A DNA stretch of 64,000 nucleotides from Ancylobacter sp. SL191. Lineage in GTDB: Bacteria > Pseudomonadota > Alphaproteobacteria > Rhizobiales > Xanthobacteraceae. The notes beneath the pieces are model-generated. The model had not been told where the DNA came from. It saw nothing but the letters and a program-made list of their open reading frames with translations, and did not search any database. The stretch is taken from contig NZ_CP113056.1 of NCBI RefSeq assembly GCF_026625645.1, positions 992,001 to 1,056,000 on the forward strand, written 5' to 3'. The number at the start of each line of letters is the position of its first letter. Position 1 is the first letter of the stretch. This document shows, in pieces, positions 19,897 to 29,807 of this stretch. The translations under genes were made by a program, and so were the position numbers.

Positions 19897-20798
19897 GCTG
19901 CGGCGACCAAGCCGGCGCGGCCCGCGAGACGGCCGCGCCCGAAGGTCCGTCACACGGCTCCGCGCTTTATGCCGGCGCGGTGATCCATGCCCGCCTGCGC
20001 CCGCGCAAGCACCGGCTGCGCTACCGGCTGTTCTCGCTGCTGGTCGATCTCGACGAGCTGCCGGCGCTCGACGGGCGGCTGCGTCTGTTCGCGCATAACC
20101 GCTTCAACCTGTTCAGCCTGCACGACGCCGATTACGGGCGCGGCGACGGCACGCCGCTCAAGACCTATGCCGAAGAGGTGATGCGCCAGGCCGGCCTCAC
20201 TCCCGATGGCGGGGCGATCCGCCTGCTGACCATGCCCCGCCTGTTCGGCTATGCCTTCAACCCGCTCAGCGTCTATTTCTGCCATCGGGCGGACGGCACG
20301 CTCGCGGCCCTGCTCTATGAGGTGAACAACACCTTCGGCCAACGCCACAGCTATTTCATCCCGGTGGCGCCCGGCGAGGGCGCCGGCGGCACCATCCGGC
20401 AGAGCGCGGCGAAGTGCTTCTATGTCTCGCCCTTCATGGATATGGGGCTCGACTACGCCTTCCGCGTCGAGCCGCCGGGCGAGGCCTTCACGGTCGCCAT
20501 CACCGCCCATGACCGCGAGGGCCCGGTCCTGGTCGCCGCCCACCGCGCGCATCGCCGCCCGCTCACCGACGGCACGCTGGCGCGGGCACTCTTTTCCTAT
20601 CCGCTGCTTACGCTCAAAGTGATGGCCGGTATCCACTGGGAGGCGTTGTTCATCTGGGCCAAGGGGATAGGCTTGCGGCGACGCCCGCCGCCACCGGCGG
20701 ACGCGGTCTCGCTTCCGGCCGCCCCGCTCCCAGCCCCGCTTGCCGCCGCCCCCCTCCCGTCCACTCCGCAGACCCCGAGGATCGTGCATGCTGACTGA
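19893..20798 (+). CDS. DUF1365 domain-containing protein
   Basis: A 301-residue protein with the DUF1365 hallmarks AVIHARLRPRKHRLRYRLFS, MPRLFGYAFNPLSVYFCHRA, EVNNTFGQRHSYFIP and KCFYVSPFMDMGLDYAF. Biochemical function is unknown, but it is almost always placed between the FAD oxidoreductase and the cyclopropane-synthase-like gene. Its start overlaps the upstream stop (ATGA), and its own 3' end overlaps the next gene by 11 bp, so the three are translated as a unit. Confidence 0.88.
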   Translation: MSCGDQAGAARETAAPEGPSHGSALYAGAVIHARLRPRKHRLRYRLFSLLVDLDELPALDGRLRLFAHNRFNLFSLHDADYGRGDGTPLKTYAEEVMRQAGLTPDGGAIRLLTMPRLFGYAFNPLSVYFCHRADGTLAALLYEVNNTFGQRHSYFIPVAPGEGAGGTIRQSAAKCFYVSPFMDMGLDYAFRVEPPGEAFTVAITAHDREGPVLVAAHRAHRRPLTDGTLARALFSYPLLTLKVMAGIHWEALFIWAKGIGLRRRPPPPADAVSLPAAPLPAPLAAAPLPSTPQTPRIVHAD

Positions 20799-22008
20799 AA
20801 GCGACCACGTCACGGCCACCGCCGAACCGGCGCGCAGCGATTCGTTCATCGGCCGTCTGGTGGTCGCGCGCCTGCTCGCCACCGTGACGCTGGGCCGGTT
20901 GCATGTGGTGCTTCCCGGTGGCCAGCGCCTGAGCGGGCGCGGCGCCGAGGCGGGGCCCGAGGCGACGCTGGTGCTGCACCGCTGGCGGGCCATACGCCGC
21001 CTGCTCGCCGGCGGCGATATCGGCTTCTCCGACGCCTACATCGACGGCGACTGGACCAGCCCGGACCTCGCCGCCCTGATCGAGCTCGCCGCGCTCAACC
21101 AGGCGCAGATGACCCGCACCATCGCCGCCATGCTGCCGCTGCGGCTGTGGAACCGGCTGAGCCACGCGCTGAACGCCAATTCCAAGCGCGGCAGCCGCCG
21201 CAACATCGCGTTCCATTACGACCTCGGCAATGATTTCTACCGGCTCTGGCTCGACCCCTCCATGACCTATTCCTCGGCGCTGTTCGAGGACCGCACCCAG
21301 TCGCTGGAGGCCGCGCAGCAGGCCAAGATCGCCCGCATCCTCGATCTGCTGGAGCTTGATGCGGGCGATAGCGTGCTGGAGATCGGCTGTGGCTGGGGCG
21401 GCCTTGCGGGCGCCCTGGGCGACGCCGGCGCGCAGGTGACCGGCCTCACTCTGTCGCGCGAGCAGCTCGCCCATGCCGAGCAGCTCATGATCGAGCGTGG
21501 CCTGTCCGATCAGGTGGATCTGCGCCTGCAGGACTACCGCGACGCGGAGGGTCGCTATGACCGCATCGTCTCCATCGAGATGATGGAAGCGGTGGGCGAG
21601 ACCTACTGGCCGGTCTATTTCGGCGCGCTGCGCGAGCGGTTGAAGGAAGGTGGCGTCGCCGTTCTTCAGGTCATCACCATTGCCGAGGACAAGTTCGAGT
21701 CCTACCGCCGCGACCCGGACTTTATCCAGCGCCACATCTTCCCCGGCGGGATGCTGCCGACCAAGAGCGCCATTGATGGACTGGCGGCGGATGCCGGGCT
21801 GACGCTGGAGCGGGCCGACCATTTCGGCATGGGCTACGCGCTGACGCTGGCGGAATGGCGCCGGCGCTTCCACGCGGCCTGGCCGGAGGTGCAGCGCCTC
21901 GGCTTCAGCGAGCCGTTCCGCCGGCTGTGGGACTATTACCTCGCCTATTGCGAGGGCGGCTTCCGGGCCGGCGTCATCGACGTCGGCCTCTACAAGCTGC
22001 GCGGCTGA
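20788..22008 (+). CDS. Cyclopropane-fatty-acyl-phospholipid synthase family methyltransferase
   Basis: A 406-residue SAM-dependent enzyme acting on unsaturated acyl chains of membrane phospholipids. Visible signatures are NIAFHYDLGNDFYRLWLDPS, MTYSSALFED, the SAM loop VLEIGCGWGGLAGALGDAG, IVSIEMMEAVGE and HIFPGGMLPTK. The product may be a cyclopropane or, by analogy with UfaM-type enzymes, a methyl-branched chain on the way to a furan fatty acid; sequence alone does not decide. It is the last gene of the operon. Confidence 0.9.
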   Translation: MLTESDHVTATAEPARSDSFIGRLVVARLLATVTLGRLHVVLPGGQRLSGRGAEAGPEATLVLHRWRAIRRLLAGGDIGFSDAYIDGDWTSPDLAALIELAALNQAQMTRTIAAMLPLRLWNRLSHALNANSKRGSRRNIAFHYDLGNDFYRLWLDPSMTYSSALFEDRTQSLEAAQQAKIARILDLLELDAGDSVLEIGCGWGGLAGALGDAGAQVTGLTLSREQLAHAEQLMIERGLSDQVDLRLQDYRDAEGRYDRIVSIEMMEAVGETYWPVYFGALRERLKEGGVAVLQVITIAEDKFESYRRDPDFIQRHIFPGGMLPTKSAIDGLAADAGLTLERADHFGMGYALTLAEWRRRFHAAWPEVQRLGFSEPFRRLWDYYLAYCEGGFRAGVIDVGLYKLRG

Positions 22009-22041
22009 CGCCCGCCCGCGTCAGCCTCCCGCGTTGACCGC

Positions 22042-22068
22042 CCGCCCGGCCCCGATGGGACCGGGCGG
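22042..22068. terminator. Strong hairpin between convergent genes
   Basis: An 8-bp stem CCGCCCGG / CCGGGCGG extended by three further pairs sits between the cyclopropane-synthase-like gene and the autotransporter, which converge. There is no U tract on either side, so termination is only a guess. Confidence 0.35.
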
Positions 22069-22076
22069 CGCAAGGG

Positions 22077-25000
22077 TCAGAAGCGGATGTTCAGCGAGCC
22101 CTTGAAGGTGTTGTCGCTGGCATCCGAGGCGAACTGGCCGCCATAGCTCACGCCCGCCCGCACCGTGTCCGACAGCGCGATATCGAGCCCGAGGCCGACC
22201 AGCGCGGTGTTCTGGGCGATCGGCAGGCCCGACACCTGGAAGGCGGCGCTGCCCGAGGCGAAGGCGAGGCTCGCGGTCGGGTCGACATCGCCGAAGGCAT
22301 ATTGCCAGCCAAGGCTCAGATAGGGCCGCGCCTTGGCCCCGCCCTTCAGTTCCACCTCGGTCGCGGCGCGGATACCCAGCGTCGAGTAGAAGACGTTCTC
22401 ATCGGCGGCCGAGCCGGTCAGCGCCGCCGTGGAGCCGGTCTCGGTGAAGTCGTCCGAGGTGAGGCTCACATAGGCTAGGCCGGCAAAGGGCTCGACATAG
22501 GCGCCCGCGCCCGTGCTCGGCAGGCCGGGCAGCGCCTGCGCCACCGGCACGCGCCAGCTCAGCTCGCCGAAGAGCTGGGCGGTGGCGGCGTCGTAGCTGG
22601 AGGACGCCGCCCCGGCATAGCCAGGGAACACGATGCTCCGGCTCATCGACACGTCGTGCCAGGTGTAGGAAGCGCCGACCAGCACGCCGAGCGCGCCATA
22701 GCGCGCGCCGCCATACAGGCCGAGATCGTAATTGTCGCTGTCGGCCGAGGAGCCGCGATCATCCACATCGATGGTCGAGCGGCTGTAGCCGGTCAGCACG
22801 CCGAACCGCCAGGTGTCGCCGAGCGGGATGTCGGCGCCGGCGAAGAAGCCGCCCACATTGCTGTCGGCGCTGGCGGCGTTGCCATTGCTGGAATTGTTGC
22901 CCCAGGCGCCATAGCCCTGCGCCCACAGCACCGCGCCCGAGCCGGGCGTCAGCGCCGCGGTCTGCGGGCCGCTCGCCGCCGCGTCCTCGGCGAAGCCCTG
23001 GCGCACGCGCCCGCCCACCGCCTCGCGCAGATAGCTCGACTGCTGGGCGAAGATGGTCGTCACCGTGGCATAGGCCTCGCCCGACAAAGCGTCGAAGGCG
23101 ATGGGAGCGTTGGTGGTCGAGATCGACAGCACCGCGTCATAAACCGGGTTGCCAAGGCCGAGGGTTTCCACGCCCGCGCCGGTCGCCTGCTGGTTCGGCG
23201 TCTGGCCGACGCTGGCGAAGCTGATGTCGTTGCGCGCCAGCGTCAGATAGACGTTGCTGGCGTCATAGCCGAGGATCGGGGTGAGGAAGGCGAAGTTGCT
23301 GCTCACCGTATCGAAGGTGCCGGTGAGGCCGCCGCCCGCCGTGAGGATGGTGTAGGTCGCGAGCGGCGTGACATAGCCGGCCTCCGCCACCACCTGCACC
23401 GTGCCGCCCGTGAGAATCGCGGTGCCGGTCGCCAGGATCAGATCGTGCGTGCCGTCGGCGGCGATGTCGACGACATAGGTCGAGCCGCCGCCGAAATCGA
23501 CATTGCCGGCGACGGTGAGCGTGCCCGGCGAATAGCCCGGCGCGACGCTGCCGCCATTGCCCACCGAGAGGCCGGCAATGGTGCCCTCGCCGCTCAGCAC
23601 GCCACCGCCGGTGACGGTGAAGGTGGAGCTGGAGGTCGAGCCTTCCGTCAGCACGAGGTCGGCGCCGGCCACGTCGATCGGCCCGGTATAGCCGGAGGCG
23701 CCGATGAAGTTCACCGTGCCAGCGAGAATGGTGACGGAGCCGCTGCCGGTAATGGTGCCGGGGAAGTCGTAAGTGCCGGTGCGGTTGAACACCAGCGCGG
23801 CATTGTTGACGATGTCGCCGGCAATCGCGCCGGTCGCGCCGCCATTGCCGATCTGCAGCGTGCCGGCATTGATGGTGACGACACCGGAGAAGGTGTTGTC
23901 GCCGGTCAGGGTCAGCGTGTTCGCCCCGTCCTTCACCAGCGAGCCCGTGCCGGAAATGACATTGGCGAAGACGAGATCGTCCGACCGGTTGATGGTGAAC
24001 GTGGCGCCGCTGGCGATCGACACATCGGCGGCGATGGTTCCTGACGTGCCGCCATTGCCGACCTGCAGCGTCCCGGCCGAGACGGTGACGGAGCCGGTGA
24101 GCGTCGGGCTCTCGCCGGTGAGCACCCAGGTGCCGGTGCCGGATTTGGCGAGATTGCCGAAGCCGCGATAGGCGCCGGTGTCATTGACGCTGTCGAGGTT
24201 GAAAGTGCCGGAGGCGCTGCCGGTCAGCTCCAGCGTGTTGCCGCTGCTGGCATTGGTGACGATGCCGGTCACCGTCGCGGTGTCGGCGAGCACGAAGCGG
24301 TTGCTGCCCGTGCCCATGCTGACCGCGATGTCGCTGGCGGTCGCGGCGGCGATGGTGCCGCTGTTGATGACGGTGCTGTTGCCGTTACCGGTCAGCACGG
24401 CCGTCGTGCCGGTGGTCTCAACAGTCCCGCTATTGTCCAGCCGGTTGGTGGTGCCGTCGAGGGCGACAGCGAGGTCGGTCGCGCTGATGGTGCCGCTGTT
24501 GGTGACGTCGATGTCGCCCTGCGCGGTGGCGACCGTGGCCGAGCTGCCGCCGGAGGCGAAGCCGCTATTGGCGACGATGCCGTATGTGCCGGTGAGCGAG
24601 CCGGCATTGACCACGGTGATGTCGCCGAGCGGGGTTTCGGCGAGAATGCCGGCGTCGCGGCTGGCGGTGACGATGCCGGCCGCCTCGTTGGTGATCTCGA
24701 CATCGCCCGACGTGTAGGCCGTGCCGCGCAGGCCGTTGAAGCCGTCGAGGGAGCCGGTCATCAGGATGTGCGCCGCATCGAGCGCGGGGTCGCCCGTCGC
24801 CGTTACCGTGCCGCTATTAGTGACGGTGACCTTGCCAGCCTCGGTCATGGCGTAGACGGCGTTGTCGTTGCCGGAGATCGCCGTCCCGGAATTGGTGATG
24901 GTGGTGTCGCCATTGTTCGACCAGGCCACCAGCGCCTGGCGCAGGGTCGCGGTGACCTGACCCTCATTGATCAGCTCCGCCAGCCCGTAATAGTCGATCA

Positions 25001-25775
25001 CCCGTATGCCGGCCGAGTAGGCGTTCACGACGCCGGTGGCGGTGTTGGTGACGGACACCGTCTCGCGCGGGCCGTCCGTCGGCCCCCGGTAATTGCCGTC
25101 GGCATAGATGCCGCGGTCATTGGTGGAAGTGACCGTGCCGCTATTGGTGATGGTGACCGGGCCGAAATTTGTGGTCCCGCTAAGGCCGGCATTGCCCTGC
25201 CCCGTCGTGTCTGACGTCTGGGTGATGTTGCCGGCATTATCGATGCTGATCGAGCCGCCGTAATCGTTCCTCACCCAGATGGTGCCGAAGCCACCGGTGG
25301 AGGTCGCCACGACGTCGCTGCCGATGGTCACGGTGGCGTTGACCGTGACGGCGATCGACTGCGGCGGCGTGCTCTGATCGGTGCCGAACTGCATGACCAG
25401 CGCGCTGTAGGTCGTATTATTCAGTACCGTCGTGCCGGTCAGCGTGACGGTCTGGTCATAGTCGCCGGGCGTCAGCGGCGAGGCATAGGTGACGGAGACC
25501 GTCGAAAGACTGTCGACGGTCAGCGATCCTGTGCCCGGCACCATGCTCACGGTGACGGAGGTGGCGTCGCAATTGGTGAGCGTCGTGGTGCCCGTCACCG
25601 TGCAGGCGGTGGTGGCCAGCGCCGGGGCGCTCGCCAGCAGGCCGCCGGCCATCAGCATCGGGATCAGCGCCGCACCCGCCAGCAGGCGCCCCCGCCGGTG
25701 CGCCGATGCCGCGCGCGCAAAAATATCCCCACGCCGCATCTCCGTGCGCGCGCCATTCCCCGCCTTGACCGTCAT
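22077..25775 (-). CDS. Autotransporter (type Va) with beta-helix passenger
   Basis: A 1232-residue surface protein. An extended N-terminal signal of about 54 residues ends GGLLASAPALA before TTACTVTG. The passenger is a long beta-helix: repeats such as ITNSGTVTSTNDRGIYADG, then autotransporter-associated strand repeats (LAKSGTGTWVLTGESPTLTG, LVKDGANTLTLTGDNTFSG, each followed by TLQVGNGG or TLQIGNGG). The last 270 residues form the barrel, starting near AVLWAQGYGAWGNNSSNGNA and ending in Phe (SLNIRF), as outer-membrane barrels do. No protease or lipase motif is seen, so an adhesin-like role is likely. It is transcribed alone. Confidence 0.92.
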   Translation of the reverse strand: MTVKAGNGARTEMRRGDIFARAASAHRRGRLLAGAALIPMLMAGGLLASAPALATTACTVTGTTTLTNCDATSVTVSMVPGTGSLTVDSLSTVSVTYASPLTPGDYDQTVTLTGTTVLNNTTYSALVMQFGTDQSTPPQSIAVTVNATVTIGSDVVATSTGGFGTIWVRNDYGGSISIDNAGNITQTSDTTGQGNAGLSGTTNFGPVTITNSGTVTSTNDRGIYADGNYRGPTDGPRETVSVTNTATGVVNAYSAGIRVIDYYGLAELINEGQVTATLRQALVAWSNNGDTTITNSGTAISGNDNAVYAMTEAGKVTVTNSGTVTATGDPALDAAHILMTGSLDGFNGLRGTAYTSGDVEITNEAAGIVTASRDAGILAETPLGDITVVNAGSLTGTYGIVANSGFASGGSSATVATAQGDIDVTNSGTISATDLAVALDGTTNRLDNSGTVETTGTTAVLTGNGNSTVINSGTIAAATASDIAVSMGTGSNRFVLADTATVTGIVTNASSGNTLELTGSASGTFNLDSVNDTGAYRGFGNLAKSGTGTWVLTGESPTLTGSVTVSAGTLQVGNGGTSGTIAADVSIASGATFTINRSDDLVFANVISGTGSLVKDGANTLTLTGDNTFSGVVTINAGTLQIGNGGATGAIAGDIVNNAALVFNRTGTYDFPGTITGSGSVTILAGTVNFIGASGYTGPIDVAGADLVLTEGSTSSSTFTVTGGGVLSGEGTIAGLSVGNGGSVAPGYSPGTLTVAGNVDFGGGSTYVVDIAADGTHDLILATGTAILTGGTVQVVAEAGYVTPLATYTILTAGGGLTGTFDTVSSNFAFLTPILGYDASNVYLTLARNDISFASVGQTPNQQATGAGVETLGLGNPVYDAVLSISTTNAPIAFDALSGEAYATVTTIFAQQSSYLREAVGGRVRQGFAEDAAASGPQTAALTPGSGAVLWAQGYGAWGNNSSNGNAASADSNVGGFFAGADIPLGDTWRFGVLTGYSRSTIDVDDRGSSADSDNYDLGLYGGARYGALGVLVGASYTWHDVSMSRSIVFPGYAGAASSSYDAATAQLFGELSWRVPVAQALPGLPSTGAGAYVEPFAGLAYVSLTSDDFTETGSTAALTGSAADENVFYSTLGIRAATEVELKGGAKARPYLSLGWQYAFGDVDPTASLAFASGSAAFQVSGLPIAQNTALVGLGLDIALSDTVRAGVSYGGQFASDASDNTFKGSLNIRF

Positions 25776-25869
25776 GTCCTGCCCCGTTGCACCCGCGCCG
25801 GCCCTTTGGTGGGCATCGTAGCGCTCGACGCAACCTTACCGAGCGTTCAGCAGGCGGGAAAGGTAAAAT

Positions 25870-25884
25870 GTGACTTAAGATCAC
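25870..25884. promoter_or_regulatory. GTGA-N7-TCAC palindrome upstream of the autotransporter gene
   Basis: GTGACTTAAGATCAC lies 95 bp before the autotransporter start in a locally AT-rich patch. The half-sites resemble those of CRP/FNR-family regulators, but the spacing is one base longer than the CRP consensus. Confidence 0.3.
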
Positions 25885-25938
25885 TCGGCATTGCTAAAGC
25901 CTATCTCGCGCGAATCGCCGCGCGGGGGGCGCGGAGGC

Positions 25939-26196
25939 CTAGCGCCGCGCCTTCAGCAGGCGGCGATAGTCCTGCGTCAGCGCCTCGATATCCTGCGCGC
26001 TGAAGGGCCAGCTGCCCTCCACGATGCCCTGGCGGATCTCGTTGGCGAGCACCGGCCAGAACCGGTCGACCAGCGCCGGCACCTCCGCGTCGCTGACGCC
26101 GCGGGCGCGCAGATCGAGGGCACAGATGGCACGGGCGGTTTCTTCGGTCTTGTGCATGTCGCTCAATACCGCAGACGCCGCGGCGCGAACGTCCAC
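25939..26196 (-). CDS. Small hypothetical protein
   Basis: An 85-residue, mostly helical acidic protein: [20 protein letters not shown], then [20 protein letters not shown] and [18 protein letters not shown] do not recognise the family. The GTG at 26196 gives the longest form; the ATG at MHKTEET would remove 13 residues. The Trp/Phe pattern looks like a real small protein rather than a shadow frame, and nothing overlaps it on the other strand. It is divergent from gnd. Confidence 0.6.
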   Translation of the reverse strand: MDVRAAASAVLSDMHKTEETARAICALDLRARGVSDAEVPALVDRFWPVLANEIRQGIVEGSWPFSAQDIEALTQDYRRLLKARR

Positions 26197-26381
26197 TACT
26201 CGACAGTGGGGCCCCGTTTCTCAAGCCCCGTGCCCTTCATCGTCCACGATATGTTCAGCCAAGCGCGCGGAGGCGACATTTCAATTGTCGCACGGCCGGC
26301 TTAGGGTGCGCTCGGCCGGTTCCGCCGGCGTCAGCAGCCGTGCCGGCACAGCCGGCGGTGTCAACATTCGGAGGCAGGTCT

Positions 26382-27362
<981 letters not shown>

Positions 27363-27366
27363 CCGC

Positions 27367-28917
27367 GTGACAGCCATGGGAAGCGAGACCGTCGTTCTCG
27401 GCCAGAAGGTTCTCGCGCCCGATGCGGCGCCGGCACCGGCCTCCACCTTCTTCATCTTCGGCGCCTCGGGCGACCTCACCAAGCGCCTGCTGCTGCCCTC
27501 GCTCTACAACCTCGCCAATGAGGGCGTGCTGGCCGACGACTTCGCCATTATCGGCGTCGATCATGTCGAGCGCAGCGAGGAGGAGTACCGCGCCTTCCTC
27601 ACCGAGGAGATCGCCAAGCTGCCGGGCTCCTGCGACACCAGCGGCGAGACCTGGCGCTGGCTGATGAACCGCATCGGCTACATGGCCGGCGATTTCGAGG
27701 ATCCCGCCACCTATGGGCGCATCCGCGAGCGGCTGGACGGGCGCGCCCAGCTCACCTGCAACGCGGTGTTCTATCTGGCGGTCGCCCCGCGCTTCTTCGC
27801 CACCATCGCCGAGCAGCTCGGCGCGGCCGGCCTCTTGAAGGAGGAACGCGGCTTCCGCCATATCGTGGTGGAGAAGCCCTTCGGCACCGACCTGCCCTCG
27901 GCCCGCGCGCTCAACCGGCGCCTGCTGTCCATCGCCAATGAGCGGCAGATCTACCGGATCGACCATTTCCTCGGCAAGGAAACGGTCCAGAACATGATGG
28001 CGCTGCGCTTCGGCAACGGCATTTTCGAGCCGATCTGGACCAAGGAATATATCGACCACGTGCAGATCACCGCCGCCGAGACGGTGACGGTGGAGCAGCG
28101 CGGCGGCTTCTACGACACCACCGGCGCGCTGCGCGACATGGTGCCGAATCACATGTTCCAGCTCCTCGCCATGACCGCCATGGAGCCGCCGAACTCGTTC
28201 GACGCCGACGCGGTACGCACCGAGAAGACCAAGGTGATCGAGGCCATCCGCCATATGCGCCCGAGCGAGGCGATCGGCGCGGCGGTGCGCGGCCAGTACC
28301 GCGCCGGCTTCGTCAACGGCCAGCCGGTGAAGGATTATCGCGCCGAGAAGGATGTCGACCCGGACAGCCGCACCGAGACCTATCTGGCGCTGAAATGCTT
28401 CGTCGATTCCTGGCGCTGGAACGGCGTGCCGTTCTATGTGCGCACCGGCAAGGCGCTGGCCAAGCGCCGCACCGAGATCGCCATCCAGTTCAAGCGCGCG
28501 CCGGGCGTGCTGTTCAGCCATCTGCCGACCGCGCTGAAGCCGAACATGATGGTGATTCACGTCCAGCCGGATGAGGGCGTGTCGCTGCGCTTCGCCGCCA
28601 AGGTGCCCGGCCGCAAGGTGCGGCTCTCCGACGTGCAGATGGATTTCAAATACACCGACTACTTCAAGGCGGCACCCAGCACCGGCTATGAGACGCTGAT
28701 CTATGACTGCCTGTGCGGCGATCCCACGCTGTTCCAGCGCGCCGACACCATCGAGGCGGGCTGGGAAGCTGTGGAGCCGATCCTCGAAGCGGTAGCGGGC
28801 GGCGAGAACGACGTGCAGTTTTATGCCGCCGGCAGCGACGGCCCGGCCATGTCGGACGTGATGCTGGCGCAGGATGGCTTCCAGTGGCTGCCGCTCGAAA
28901 GGGACCGCGCGCGATGA
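27367..28917 (+). CDS. zwf: Glucose-6-phosphate 1-dehydrogenase
   Basis: Oxidises glucose-6-phosphate to 6-phosphogluconolactone; 516 residues. The coenzyme loop is FFIFGASGDLTKRLLLPSLY. The substrate site RIDHFLGKETVQNMMALRFG carries the signature Asp-His. EKPFGTDLPSARALN and FYDTTGALRDMVPNHMFQLL are also typical. The start is either GTG 27367 or ATG 27376; neither has a strong ribosome-binding site, consistent with coupling to gnd. The stop overlaps the next ATG (ATGA). Confidence 0.95.
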   Translation: MTAMGSETVVLGQKVLAPDAAPAPASTFFIFGASGDLTKRLLLPSLYNLANEGVLADDFAIIGVDHVERSEEEYRAFLTEEIAKLPGSCDTSGETWRWLMNRIGYMAGDFEDPATYGRIRERLDGRAQLTCNAVFYLAVAPRFFATIAEQLGAAGLLKEERGFRHIVVEKPFGTDLPSARALNRRLLSIANERQIYRIDHFLGKETVQNMMALRFGNGIFEPIWTKEYIDHVQITAAETVTVEQRGGFYDTTGALRDMVPNHMFQLLAMTAMEPPNSFDADAVRTEKTKVIEAIRHMRPSEAIGAAVRGQYRAGFVNGQPVKDYRAEKDVDPDSRTETYLALKCFVDSWRWNGVPFYVRTGKALAKRRTEIAIQFKRAPGVLFSHLPTALKPNMMVIHVQPDEGVSLRFAAKVPGRKVRLSDVQMDFKYTDYFKAAPSTGYETLIYDCLCGDPTLFQRADTIEAGWEAVEPILEAVAGGENDVQFYAAGSDGPAMSDVMLAQDGFQWLPLERDRAR

Positions 28918-29756
28918 CCGACTTACGTGCCGACAAGCGGCCTTTGCCCTCGCGCATCCGCCTCATGGTGTCGGATGTCGACGGCACGCTGGTGAACCGC
29001 GCCAAGGAGGTCACGCCCGCCACGGTGGAGGCGGTGCGCCGCCTGCGCGCGGCCGGCGTCGCCTTCGCCGCCGTCTCCGCCCGGCCGCCGCGCGGCATGC
29101 GGCTCTTGAACGAGGCCCTCGGCCTCGACATTTTCGGCGGCTTCAATGGCGGCACCATCCTGCGCGGCGACTACAGCCTGGTCGAGGAGACGCTGATCGA
29201 CCCGGTCGCCGTGCGCCAGGGCCTCGACATGATGGTGCCGCGCGGCGCCTCGGTCTGGGTGTTCGCTGACAATGAGTGGTATCTCACCGACCCCGACAAT
29301 CCTTACGTCGCCGGCGAGACCCGCACCGTCGCCTTCCCGCCGACGCTGGTGAGCGATTTCGGCGACCATGTCACGCGGGCCGGCAAGATCGTGTTCTCCT
29401 CGACCGATTTCGACATGCTGGCGGCGAGCGAGCCCGAGCTGCAGGCGCGGGTCGGCGCCGGCGCCACGGCCCGCCGCTCGCAGGCGAAATATCTCGACCT
29501 CACCCCGCCCGGCACCGACAAGGGCTATGCGGTGCGTGCCTTCGCCCGGCATTACGGGGTGGCGGTGGAGGAGGTCGCGGTGATCGGCGACATGGCCAAT
29601 GACCTGCCGATGTTCGGCACCGCCGGCCTTGCCATCGCCATGGGCAATGGCGCGCCGGAGGTGAAGGCGAAGGCCGACCTCGTGACCGTGACCAATGAGG
29701 AAGACGGCGTCGCCCACGCCATCGAGCACTTCGTGCTGCCCCGCGCGCCGGGCTGA
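28914..29756 (+). CDS. Cof-type HAD-IIB family phosphatase
   Basis: A 280-residue sugar-phosphate phosphatase-like protein. HAD motif I is LMVSDVDGTLVNRAKEVT. Motif II is AAVSARPPRGM, the motif III Lys lies in TPPGTDKGYAVRAFA, and motif IV is VIGDMANDLPMFGTAGLAIA. The large IIB cap lies at about 90-200. It occupies the operon position where many relatives have the 6-phosphogluconolactonase gene pgl, but it is not homologous to Pgl. The substrate is not evident. Confidence 0.88.
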   Translation: MTDLRADKRPLPSRIRLMVSDVDGTLVNRAKEVTPATVEAVRRLRAAGVAFAAVSARPPRGMRLLNEALGLDIFGGFNGGTILRGDYSLVEETLIDPVAVRQGLDMMVPRGASVWVFADNEWYLTDPDNPYVAGETRTVAFPPTLVSDFGDHVTRAGKIVFSSTDFDMLAASEPELQARVGAGATARRSQAKYLDLTPPGTDKGYAVRAFARHYGVAVEEVAVIGDMANDLPMFGTAGLAIAMGNGAPEVKAKADLVTVTNEEDGVAHAIEHFVLPRAPG

Positions 29757-29807
29757 GAGTGCGCAGGCGGACGCTTACGGCGCGCCCGCGCGTCGTTTGC
29801 GTGCCCG

